DNA from: Ferruginibacter sp050611725
Lineage (GTDB): Bacteria > Bacteroidota > Bacteroidia > Chitinophagales > Chitinophagaceae
Direction: 5' to 3'
NCBI RefSeq assembly: GCF_050611725.1
Contig: NZ_JBODJB010000001.1
Coordinates: 1,612,001 to 1,676,000 of the forward strand
DNA length: 64,000 bases
Of the stretch, positions 50,637 through 58,944 are shown in pieces. The position numbers and the translations under genes are program-made. Under the pieces are notes generated by a model that saw only the letters and a program-made list of their open reading frames with translations, was not told where the DNA came from and made no database searches. The number at the start of each line of letters is the position of its first letter. The stretch's first letter is position 1.

Positions 50637-51776
50637 ATGGCTGATTTAGCATTTGAATTACAACATACTGATACGCATACCAAAGCAAGAGCAGGCAAGA
50701 TCACTACCGATCATGGGGAAATACTAACACCCATTTTTATGCCTGTTGGAACAGTAGGTAGTGTAAAAGCAGTTACACAGCAACAATTAATGACAGATGT
50801 AAAAGCGCAGATCATTTTGGGTAATACCTACCACCTGTATTTGCGTCCAGGCCTCGAAACATTGGAAGCGGCCGGAGGTTTGCATAAATTCAATGGCTGG
50901 AATAAACCCATCTTGACAGATAGTGGTGGGTATCAGGTTTTTTCATTGTCTAACAATAGAAAATTAACTGAAGAAGGTGCCTTATTTCAAAGTCATATTG
51001 ACGGAGGTAAACATTTATTTACACCGGAAAATGTGATGGATATACAACGCACTATTGGTGGAGATATCATTATGGCTTTCGATGAATGCCCACCTGCAGG
51101 TTGTGAATATACTTATGCAAAGAATTCTATGGAACTAACCCATCGGTGGTTAGACAGGTGTTTTAAACGTTTTGATAGTACACCAGACAAGTATGGATAT
51201 ACGCAAAATTTATTTCCTATAGTTCAGGGTAGTACTTTCAGAGATCTTAGAACCGCATCAGCTGAGTTTATTGCATCCAAAAATGCAACTGGAAATGCGA
51301 TAGGCGGCTTAAGTGTAGGAGAACCTACCGAGGCAATGTATGAATTCACAGAATTGTGTTGTGATATCTTACCAAAACAAAAACCAAGATATTTGATGGG
51401 TGTTGGTACTCCATGGAATATTTTAGAGGGCATAGCATTAGGTGTTGATATGTTTGATTGTGTAATGCCCACCCGTAACGGCAGAAATGCAATGTTGTTT
51501 ACCAGCAATGGTGTTGTGAATATTGATAATAAGAAATGGGAGAGAGATTTTTCTCCGATCGATGATGGCATTGATTGTGAGATAAGCAGTTTTTATAGCA
51601 AGGCTTACTTGCGTCATCTTATGAAGGCGAAAGAATATCTCGGTTACACCATTGCCAGCGTACACAATTTGGCCTTTTATTTATGGTTGGTTAAAGAGGC
51701 ACGTAAACATATTATTGCCGGAGATTTCAGCAGCTGGAAAAATGAGATGGTCATTAAATTACAACAACGCTTGTAA
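50637..51776 (+). CDS. tgt: Queuine tRNA-ribosyltransferase
   Basis: A 379-residue enzyme exchanging guanine 34 of tRNA for a queuosine precursor. Substrate pocket: GNTYHLYLRPG (residues 62-72), DSGGYQVFSL (95-104) and the nucleophile region GVDMFDCVMPTR (Asp274). The C-terminal zinc site is altered: where E. coli has three Cys in a CxCxxC motif, residues 309-321 contain only Cys314, while His343 is conserved. See findings. An ATG-near start at 50637 fits the family. Confidence 0.94.
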   Translation: MADLAFELQHTDTHTKARAGKITTDHGEILTPIFMPVGTVGSVKAVTQQQLMTDVKAQIILGNTYHLYLRPGLETLEAAGGLHKFNGWNKPILTDSGGYQVFSLSNNRKLTEEGALFQSHIDGGKHLFTPENVMDIQRTIGGDIIMAFDECPPAGCEYTYAKNSMELTHRWLDRCFKRFDSTPDKYGYTQNLFPIVQGSTFRDLRTASAEFIASKNATGNAIGGLSVGEPTEAMYEFTELCCDILPKQKPRYLMGVGTPWNILEGIALGVDMFDCVMPTRNGRNAMLFTSNGVVNIDNKKWERDFSPIDDGIDCEISSFYSKAYLRHLMKAKEYLGYTIASVHNLAFYLWLVKEARKHIIAGDFSSWKNEMVIKLQQRL

Positions 51777-51796
51777 ATAATTTATAGCCGTTCTTT

Positions 51797-52195
51797 TCAC
51801 CAAAAGGTCCAGTTGGCATTTGAGTCATAATCGTAATAGTGAATATTGGTTTCGGGCCAATGACTTTTATCAAAGCCGGGAGCGTTTTCCAGTGCAGATT
51901 TTGGCTGGTCAAATAAGAATAATTGCCTTTCCGCATCTACTTTTAACATATCAAACGGTATGGCAAAATACTTTTTGTTCAAACTCAACCAACTTCCAAA
52001 TTCGATCACATAATATTCTATTGTTCCATCAATAATATTGATCATGATATCTTTGATATCTCCCAGATATTCATCGTTCATATTATGAACCTTATCACCG
52101 ATAATGGACTTTGCTGTTAAAACTCTTAGCGGTGTATTCGGATAATTCCCCTCCGCATTTACACCGGTCATGTTTTCTTCCAAAATTTCTTTCAT
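51797..52195 (-). CDS. PRC-barrel domain protein
   Basis: A 132-residue, probably cytosolic protein. LTAKSIIGDKVHNMNDEYLGDIKDIMINI and the strand-rich part to VDAERQLFLFD (about 28-93) form a PRC-barrel, a small beta-barrel that binds protein or RNA partners. The C-terminal tail ends in aromatic residues (HYYDYDSNANWTFW). It is convergent with tgt, 20 nt away. Stress-response homologues are common in Bacteroidota. Confidence 0.8.
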   Translation of the reverse strand: MKEILEENMTGVNAEGNYPNTPLRVLTAKSIIGDKVHNMNDEYLGDIKDIMINIIDGTIEYYVIEFGSWLSLNKKYFAIPFDMLKVDAERQLFLFDQPKSALENAPGFDKSHWPETNIHYYDYDSNANWTFW

Positions 52196-52450
52196 AGCTG
52201 TAATTTTTAAGTTATTAATTGTTGGCAGATATTAATAAAACATACAGGCCAGCTATACACAAATATTTCCGAAAATTTCATGCCAGATTGTGCTAAAATG
52301 GCTTTACTTCAGGTTATCGGGTTAATTTACATTTCGTTAAGGAATTGTAAAATTGATACATGCAACTTTTATTGAAGAATATTTGTCTGTTGATTGGCAT
52401 AATAATTGAAAAACCAGTATTATCTTTAAAATATCAATTAACTACCGAAC

Positions 52451-53167
52451 ATGAAAAGAGGATTTTTTTACACTTTATCGATCTTGTTGTTTCCGTTTTT
52501 GGGTATTAGTCAGAATACCCCCGTTACTACCGCTAACGTGCCAAAAGATGCAAAAATAGATGTATCGATGGTGGATGCTAAAAGCCGTAAAATATTACCC
52601 AATGAAATTGTGGTATTTAAAAGTCAGGCAAACGGAACAGAGTTTCAGGGTTTAACAGATCCGGAAGGAAAATTCACTTTAAGACTCCCGGTTGGTACAA
52701 AGTACGATATCTTTATTTTAGGGTTTAAAGATTCTATAAGTTATAACGTACTCGATATTCCGGCTTTAGGTCCTAACCAATTTTACAAAGGAACTTTTGC
52801 AAATATTGATATAGAGTTTGAGGCTCCGGGCTCTTTTGTACTAGATCATTGCACATTCGAAAGCGGCAAAGCAACTTTAAAAGATGAAGCTTATCCTGTT
52901 TTGGATGAATTGGTAGAATATTTAAAAAGAAAAGAAGATGAAAGGGTTGAAATTGGTGGACATACCGATAATGTAGGTACTGCGGCAAAAAATTTGATAT
53001 TATCGCAGGATAGAGCCAACACAGTAAGGGCTTATTTGTTGATGAAAGGGATTGCTCCCGATAGAGTTACCGCTAAGGGTTATGGATTAACACAACCCAT
53101 TGATGACAATACAACTGAGGAAGGAAGATCTGTTAACAGAAGAACGGAAGTGAAAACTTTGGACTAA
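52451..53167 (+). CDS. OmpA-family protein with Ig/CNA-B-like domain
   Basis: A 238-residue outer-membrane-associated protein. Signal peptide (residues 1-20, ending ISQ). Residues about 35-110 form a CNA-B/carboxypeptidase-regulatory-like domain (GTEFQGLTDPEGKFTLRLPV). The C-terminal OmpA domain (about 130-238) has EIGGHTDNVGTAAKN and LSQDRANTVRAYLLMKGIAP, the peptidoglycan-binding residues. A strong terminator follows. Confidence 0.9.
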   Translation: MKRGFFYTLSILLFPFLGISQNTPVTTANVPKDAKIDVSMVDAKSRKILPNEIVVFKSQANGTEFQGLTDPEGKFTLRLPVGTKYDIFILGFKDSISYNVLDIPALGPNQFYKGTFANIDIEFEAPGSFVLDHCTFESGKATLKDEAYPVLDELVEYLKRKEDERVEIGGHTDNVGTAAKNLILSQDRANTVRAYLLMKGIAPDRVTAKGYGLTQPIDDNTTEEGRSVNRRTEVKTLD

Positions 53168-53190
53168 CTATATATTTAAATGTTTTATCT

Positions 53191-53222
53191 AACGGAGTTG
53201 AATTTTATCAACTCCGTTTTTG
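53191..53222 (+). terminator. Rho-independent terminator
   Basis: A perfect 11-bp stem AACGGAGTTGA/TCAACTCCGTT with a 6-nt loop and T-run follows the OmpA-family gene. Confidence 0.92.
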
Positions 53223-53258
53223 TTTTTCGACTTTTAATCAATACAAGTTTGTTTTAGC

Positions 53259-53266
53259 TATTTTTG
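53259..53266 (+). promoter_or_regulatory. -7 promoter element of the LptG-like gene
   Basis: TATTTTTG fits TAnnTTTG and lies 13 nt before the ATG; the -33 half is not clear. Confidence 0.4.
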
Positions 53267-53279
53267 CACTCAAGCAATT

Positions 53280-54368
53280 ATGAAAAAGATCGATCGCTAT
53301 ATATTGAGTAAATATCTGTCTACATTTTTCTTTTGCCTAGTATTATTTACGACAATTGTTGTTGTGATTGATCTGAGTGAAAAGACCGACGATTTCATGA
53401 AATCAAAATTGCCGGTTTGGAAAATATTTGTTGATTATCATTTGGGGTTTATTCCTCGTATAGATGCAATGCTTTTCCCACTCTTTGTTTTCATCGCAGT
53501 TATTTTTTTTACTTCAAAAATGGCCGAACGTTCTGAGATAGTAGCCATACTCAGTAGTGGAGTAAGTTTTCGAAGATTTTTATTTCCGTACTGGATAGGC
53601 GGTTTTATTTTATCGTTAATATTATGGGGAACATATCATCTGGTTTTACCAACGGCGAATAAAAAATGGGGAGAGTTTCAGGCAAAATATATAGATCTGA
53701 ATTTTGGAATATCTGCCAACGCAAACCAAAATTATTATTTCAGATTAGATTCTAATTCTTATGCAGGAATAAGGTCTTATGATACTGCAAGAAAATCGGG
53801 TTACATTTTTTTTGTGCAACGATTTGTAAACAATCAAATGACCTATAACCTGAGAGCAGATAACATAATCTGGGAGCCGGAAACTAAAAAATGGAAGTTA
53901 TACAATACCACTGAACGCTTTTTTACATCCAAACAAAAGGAATCAATAAAGTTTAATCGGTCTTTAGTGATGAACTATAATTTTGCTCCCCAAGATCTCA
54001 GAAAAGATGAATATTTAAAAGACAGGTTACCTACCTCCGAACTGGATCAGGTGATAAAGATGGAACGACTTAGAGGCTCCGAAGCCATTAATTCATTTTT
54101 GGTAGAAAGATACAATCGGGATGCAATACCCGTTTCTGTAATTGTACTTACCCTTATTGGAGCTATCATGGCTTCACGTAGAGTAAGGGGAGGCAGCGGG
54201 TTGCATCTGGCAATAGGAGTGCTATTGAGTGTCTTATACGTTTTATTCGGAAGATTTTCTTTGGTGTTTGCAACCAAGGGTACACTCACTCCTTTGCTTG
54301 CAGCATGGATACCTAATATTGTTTTTGCAATATTGGCTTTCTATCTATACAAAAGAGCACCTAAATAA
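53280..54368 (+). CDS. LptF/LptG-family permease
   Basis: A 362-residue inner-membrane protein of the YjgP/YjgQ family, part of the ABC complex that moves lipopolysaccharide to the outer membrane. Six transmembrane segments: three near the N-terminus (around 15-35, 55-80, 100-122), then a long soluble beta-jellyroll (about 140-265) and three more near 278-298, 305-330, 335-355. RRVRGGSGLHLAIGVLLS is the conserved loop. lptF versus lptG cannot be decided here. It is convergent with proC, which begins 0 nt after the stop. Confidence 0.9.
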   Translation: MKKIDRYILSKYLSTFFFCLVLFTTIVVVIDLSEKTDDFMKSKLPVWKIFVDYHLGFIPRIDAMLFPLFVFIAVIFFTSKMAERSEIVAILSSGVSFRRFLFPYWIGGFILSLILWGTYHLVLPTANKKWGEFQAKYIDLNFGISANANQNYYFRLDSNSYAGIRSYDTARKSGYIFFVQRFVNNQMTYNLRADNIIWEPETKKWKLYNTTERFFTSKQKESIKFNRSLVMNYNFAPQDLRKDEYLKDRLPTSELDQVIKMERLRGSEAINSFLVERYNRDAIPVSVIVLTLIGAIMASRRVRGGSGLHLAIGVLLSVLYVLFGRFSLVFATKGTLTPLLAAWIPNIVFAILAFYLYKRAPK

Positions 54369-55163
54369 TTATCCTTTCAATATTTTTTCGTAGCTGGTGG
54401 CAATACCCTTTATCAATGAGGAACTAAAACCCTGATGTTCCATTTCATTTAAACCAGCAATAGTACAGCCTTTAGGAGTAGTTACTTTATCTATTTCCTG
54501 TTCAGGATGGGTGCCTTTTTGCAGCAGTAATTCCGCAGCACCTTTTACTGTTTGTGCAGCAATTAAATTTGCAGTGGCTGCATCAAAACCGATCTCAATA
54601 CCACCTTGTATATTGGCACGGATATAACGCATAGCGTAAGCAGTACCGCAAGCACCTAATACAGTGGCAGCGTCCATTAGTTTTTCATCTATCACTACTA
54701 CTTTGCCTACGGTAGAAAAAAGATCTTTTACAAAATTGATCTGTGTATCAGATGCGTTGCTAAAGCTAAGGCAAGTCATACTTTCTTGTATGGCGATGGC
54801 GGTGTTAGGCATAGCCCGACAAACAGGTAATTTCTTTTTGATGATATCTTCCATATCTTTTATAGAAATGCCGGTTAGTACCGATGCCACAATATGTTTA
54901 TTCGTTAATGCTGTTTTTAATCTACTTAATACATCTTTTACCTGAAATGGTTTTATTGCAAGTATGATCAACTCACTGTTACGGACAGCCGAAGTATTGT
55001 CTGAAGTTACTTTTACTCCTTTATCCTGTAAAGATTTTAAAGTGCTGATATTTCTTTTAGTAATAGTAATATCGGCAGGTTTACAAAACTTGCTTTTTAA
55101 CAAACCTTCAGCTATAGCTGTTCCTAAATTTCCACCACCGATGATCGCAATTTTCTTACTCAT
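54369..55163 (-). CDS. proC: Pyrroline-5-carboxylate reductase
   Basis: A 264-residue NAD(P)H enzyme making proline from P5C. The Rossmann fold is GGGNLGTAIAEGL (residues 8-20), with AIKPFQV (near 71), CRAMPNTAIAI (near 115), and the C-terminal helices of the dimerisation domain with AAQTVKGAAELLL and TPKGCTIAGLNEME. Cytosolic. Proline dehydrogenase is at 11259, far away. Confidence 0.95.
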   Translation of the reverse strand: MSKKIAIIGGGNLGTAIAEGLLKSKFCKPADITITKRNISTLKSLQDKGVKVTSDNTSAVRNSELIILAIKPFQVKDVLSRLKTALTNKHIVASVLTGISIKDMEDIIKKKLPVCRAMPNTAIAIQESMTCLSFSNASDTQINFVKDLFSTVGKVVVIDEKLMDAATVLGACGTAYAMRYIRANIQGGIEIGFDAATANLIAAQTVKGAAELLLQKGTHPEQEIDKVTTPKGCTIAGLNEMEHQGFSSSLIKGIATSYEKILKG

Positions 55164-55229
55164 AAATCTTTTTTAAATGTATTAGTATGGATCTGAATGT
55201 TACAAGATACAATTTATATCGCTTCATTT

Positions 55230-57470
55230 TTACAATGAGCTCAATGCATGTTCATTTTCGTGCCCAGCAAGAAGGTTGCCGATAGCATTATCGTACTTAC
55301 TTTTCCAATCGTTTATTGATCCCCAATTTTCTCCATCAATAATAATTTCACTGTCTGTAACTACGCCTACTCTGCTGAAAGGAGTGCCGGAAGCTGCAAG
55401 TTCTTCTTCTAATTTGCCTACATGCATTTCTTGAACGGTTATTACAACCCTGCTTTGAGCTTCGCCGAAAAGAGCAGCATCTTTTCTAATGCTATTATCA
55501 GTATGAATGGAGTATCCTAAGTTTCTGTTGAACCCGCTTTCTGTAAGTGTAATAAATAGACCGCCTTCACTTATGTCATGCGCCGATAAAATCAATTTTG
55601 ATTGGATCAATTTGCTAACGGTTTGCTGTAGTTGAAATTCTTCATCTAAATTGAAATAGGGAGCAGGGCTATATTCAACACCGTGTACTTTATGTAAGTA
55701 TTCAGATGAGTTGATGTCGTTAGCTTGTTTGCCAATAATGTAGATGATGTCTCCCGGTTGTTTAAAGTCCATGGTCATTGCAGCTGCAATATTATCTATC
55801 AATCCAACCATACCGATTGTAGGGGTCGGATATACCGGTCCATCAGGTGATTGATTATAAAAGCTAACATTACCTCCGGTTACAGGTGTATCGAATTTCC
55901 TACAGGCTTCTCCCATTCCTTTAATAGCGTGTACAAACTGGTAGTATACTTCGGGGTTATAGGGGTTGCCAAAATTTAAACAATTGGTAATGCCTAAAGG
56001 CTGTCCCCCGCTGCACACAATGTTTCTTGCAGCTTCTGCAACCGCTATCATTGCACCTTTGTATGGGTCTGCAAAAACATAACGGCTATTACAATCTGTT
56101 GTAAGTGCCAAACCTTTATTGGTTGGTTTTGCAACAACTACTGCGGCATCACTTGGAAGATTGGTAGTAACTGTTCCTGCGCCAACCATACTGTCGTATT
56201 GCGAATACACCCAACGCTTTGATGCAATATTAGGAATGCTGATCAATTGTTCGGCTACGGCTTTAAGATTTTGAGGCACTTTAATAGCAGCTGCATTAAA
56301 TGCTTTTATCTGCTCCAGGTATTTAGGTTCGCTATAGGCTCTTTCGTATTGTGGAGCGCCACCACCTAGTACTAACTCATGTGCAGGGACTTTGGCTTCC
56401 AGTACGCCATTCATATAAAAATCTAAAAAGCCATCATTGGTAACACTACCTATCTCACTGCAAGGAAGATCCCATTTTTCAAAAATATCTTTTACAATTT
56501 GCTCTTTTCCTTTGTGCACCACCATCAGCATTCTTTCCTGACTTTCACTTAATAAAAGTTCCCAGGCTTTCATGTTTTTTTGACGCATGGGTACTTTGTC
56601 TAGATCAATCCGCATGCCGGCTTCACCTTTTGCACTCATTTCTGCGGTAGAGCAGATAATGCCGGCAGCTCCCATATCCTGCATTCCAACAACAGCGTCC
56701 GTCTTTAGTAATTCGAGACATGCTTCCAGTAATTTTTTTTCCTGAAATGGATCACCAACTTGTACCGCAGGCAGATCTTCAACACTATCTTCGGTGATAT
56801 TGGCTGATGCAAAACTTGCTCCGCCAATTCCATCTTTACCCGTTGCACTACCAACAAAGAAAACAGGATTGCCCGCTACATTACCCGAAGTTGCAGATAT
56901 CGTAGTGCCGTTCTTTAATGTACCTACACTCATAGCATTCACTAACGGATTGGTATGATAGCAGCTTTCAAAATAAATTTCGCCACCAACTGTGGGTACA
57001 CCAAAACAGTTGCCATAGTGCCCAATACCATGCACAACACCTGCTAAAAGATGCTGTGTTTTTGCTTCGGTTAAATTTCCAAAACGCAAAGAGTTCAGTG
57101 AAGCAATTGGTCTTGCTCCCATTGTAAAAATATCTCTGTGAATTCCGCCTACTCCCGTTGCTGCTCCTTGAAAAGGTTCAAGTGCTGAAGGGTGATTATG
57201 ACTTTCAATTTTAAATACTACACCATAGCCATCACCAATATCCATTAGTCCGGCATTTTCTTCACCGGCTTTAACAAGCATTTTTTTGCCTTCTCTTGGT
57301 AAAGTTTTAAGCCATTTAATTGAATTCTTATAACTGCAATGTTCACTCCACATTGCACTAAAGCAACAGAGTTCAGTGAAGTTTGGAGTACGTCCAAGTT
57401 TTTGTTTGATGAGTTCAAATTCTTCTGCGGTAAGTCGAAGTTGTTCGGCGGTGGTAGCTGTAATTTCCAT
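55230..57470 (-). CDS. purL: Phosphoribosylformylglycinamidine synthase PurL (small form)
   Basis: A 746-residue catalytic subunit of FGAM synthase, without the glutaminase domain of the fused proteobacterial enzyme. ATP-binding: KIESHNHPSALEPFQGAATGVGG (near residue 82; cut for length) and DMGAAGI (near 268), and further C-terminal motifs GGNVSFYNQ (near 542) and SAHDISEGGL (near 634). It needs PurS (44153) and PurQ, which is outside the window. Its promoter region is the 98-bp gap to the divergent membrane gene. Confidence 0.96.
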   Translation of the reverse strand: MEITATTAEQLRLTAEEFELIKQKLGRTPNFTELCCFSAMWSEHCSYKNSIKWLKTLPREGKKMLVKAGEENAGLMDIGDGYGVVFKIESHNHPSALEPFQGAATGVGGIHRDIFTMGARPIASLNSLRFGNLTEAKTQHLLAGVVHGIGHYGNCFGVPTVGGEIYFESCYHTNPLVNAMSVGTLKNGTTISATSGNVAGNPVFFVGSATGKDGIGGASFASANITEDSVEDLPAVQVGDPFQEKKLLEACLELLKTDAVVGMQDMGAAGIICSTAEMSAKGEAGMRIDLDKVPMRQKNMKAWELLLSESQERMLMVVHKGKEQIVKDIFEKWDLPCSEIGSVTNDGFLDFYMNGVLEAKVPAHELVLGGGAPQYERAYSEPKYLEQIKAFNAAAIKVPQNLKAVAEQLISIPNIASKRWVYSQYDSMVGAGTVTTNLPSDAAVVVAKPTNKGLALTTDCNSRYVFADPYKGAMIAVAEAARNIVCSGGQPLGITNCLNFGNPYNPEVYYQFVHAIKGMGEACRKFDTPVTGGNVSFYNQSPDGPVYPTPTIGMVGLIDNIAAAMTMDFKQPGDIIYIIGKQANDINSSEYLHKVHGVEYSPAPYFNLDEEFQLQQTVSKLIQSKLILSAHDISEGGLFITLTESGFNRNLGYSIHTDNSIRKDAALFGEAQSRVVITVQEMHVGKLEEELAASGTPFSRVGVVTDSEIIIDGENWGSINDWKSKYDNAIGNLLAGHENEHALSSL

Positions 57471-57568
57471 AAATAGTTTAAGTCGTGCAAAAGTACAACC
57501 TGTATTTCTTTTAAAGTTGTTGATGGTTATTTATTATTTTAACTAACTTCCCACACAAAATTTTTCGC

Positions 57569-58834
57569 TTGAGTTATTTTCTTTTTGTTGCATACCTAAT
57601 CCTTTGTTGTTGGATGCTCTGTAAAATAAAATTTACAGTTAATGCCGGATTAAGTAAAAAAATAGTAGTAATAGTTTTTCTTGCTAAAGTTTTTGCAGGA
57701 GTTTTCAATGGATGGCTATCTTACCCTTATCCTAACGCCGATACCTGGCTATATCATAGTGATGCACTTCGGGAGTATTATTTACTATTTTCTCACCCGA
57801 AAGAATATTTTACGAATTTGTTCATTTCCAATTACGGGGATAATTATTCCGGTTTTTTCAGCTCTGTGAATTCTTTTTGGAATGATATGAAGACCAATCT
57901 TATGGTGAAGATCATATCTGTATTTCATGTTTTTAGTTTAGGCAACTATTATGTGAATGTTGTTTTATATAATTTTCTCACATTCTTTGGGTTTATTGCT
58001 TTATTCAGGGTATTTGATAGTGTATACAAAAACCAACGTTCACTCTTGACAATAGGTTGCTTTTTGTTACCATCTGTTCTGTTTTTTTGCAGTAGCATTC
58101 ATAAAGAGGGTTTGATCATTTCCGCTTTGGGTATACTCATGTACTGTATACATGGGGTATTGCATTGCAATGGCTTAACATTTAAACGGGTTGTTTTGAT
58201 TCTTCTATCCGTTTCTTTTATTTTCTTACTACGCAACTTTGTTGTGTTGGCTTTGCTGCCTGCAGTTTTTGCGTGGATGATTTCTGCAAAAGGAAAGTAT
58301 AAACCACTGCTGGCTTTTAGTATTGTATATGTAATAGGTATCGGTGTTTTTTTTCTGGCAGGTAAGATATCTCCTAATTTAAATATGCCGGCAATTGTGG
58401 TTGAAAAACAACAGGCATTTCATCAATTGGGAAAAGCAAACAGTACAATTCCACTAGCAGAACTTTCTCCCACATTTTCTTCTTTTGCCAAAAATGCCCC
58501 ACAAGCTTTTGTTAATAGTTTGTTCAGACCGTTTATTACAGATGGCAAACTACTTGGCTTTCTTTATCCATTAGCTGTAGAATTATTATTCTATGAATTT
58601 ATTTTTATTCTGATGCTCATCTTTCCAAAAACCGGAATAGGAAGATTCAATAACCCCTTTATAGTGTTTGGAGTGTTTTTCGCTTTTTCGCTATTACTTA
58701 TAATAGGTTATAGTACACCTGTTTTGGGTGCCATTGTGCGATATAGATCTATCTATTTACCTTTTATTATCCTACCGCTTCTTTGTAATATAAATTATAA
58801 AAAAATATCAAGCGTTTTGTCCATTAAAAAATAA
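57569..58834 (+). CDS. Polytopic membrane protein, possible sugar-polymer enzyme
   Basis: A 421-residue integral membrane protein with about 10 hydrophobic helices. The long loop after helix 2 (near residues 55-85, YPNADTWLYHSDALREYYLLF) has conserved-looking aromatic and acidic residues, as in O-antigen polymerases/EpsG and GT-C glycosyltransferases. No specific family can be named. The only start that keeps the first transmembrane helix is TTG at 57569; the first ATG is 16 codons later (57617) and would cut the helix. Confidence 0.6.
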   Translation: MSYFLFVAYLILCCWMLCKIKFTVNAGLSKKIVVIVFLAKVFAGVFNGWLSYPYPNADTWLYHSDALREYYLLFSHPKEYFTNLFISNYGDNYSGFFSSVNSFWNDMKTNLMVKIISVFHVFSLGNYYVNVVLYNFLTFFGFIALFRVFDSVYKNQRSLLTIGCFLLPSVLFFCSSIHKEGLIISALGILMYCIHGVLHCNGLTFKRVVLILLSVSFIFLLRNFVVLALLPAVFAWMISAKGKYKPLLAFSIVYVIGIGVFFLAGKISPNLNMPAIVVEKQQAFHQLGKANSTIPLAELSPTFSSFAKNAPQAFVNSLFRPFITDGKLLGFLYPLAVELLFYEFIFILMLIFPKTGIGRFNNPFIVFGVFFAFSLLLIIGYSTPVLGAIVRYRSIYLPFIILPLLCNINYKKISSVLSIKK

Positions 58835-58891
58835 TTACATATTTTAATTTTGCCTGTTTTTAATAAAAAAATTAAAAAATACTAGACTTAA

Positions 58892-58924
58892 ATTGATTAT
58901 TTGAAATTTATTCCGTTAATTTTG
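58892..58924 (+). promoter_or_regulatory. Promoter of glutamine synthetase
   Basis: TAATTTTG (58917-58924) fits the -7 consensus 20 nt before the ATG; ATTG at 58892-58895 is a degenerate -33 at 21 nt spacing. Confidence 0.45.
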
Positions 58925-58944
58925 TTGTTCTAAAACAAAAAATC

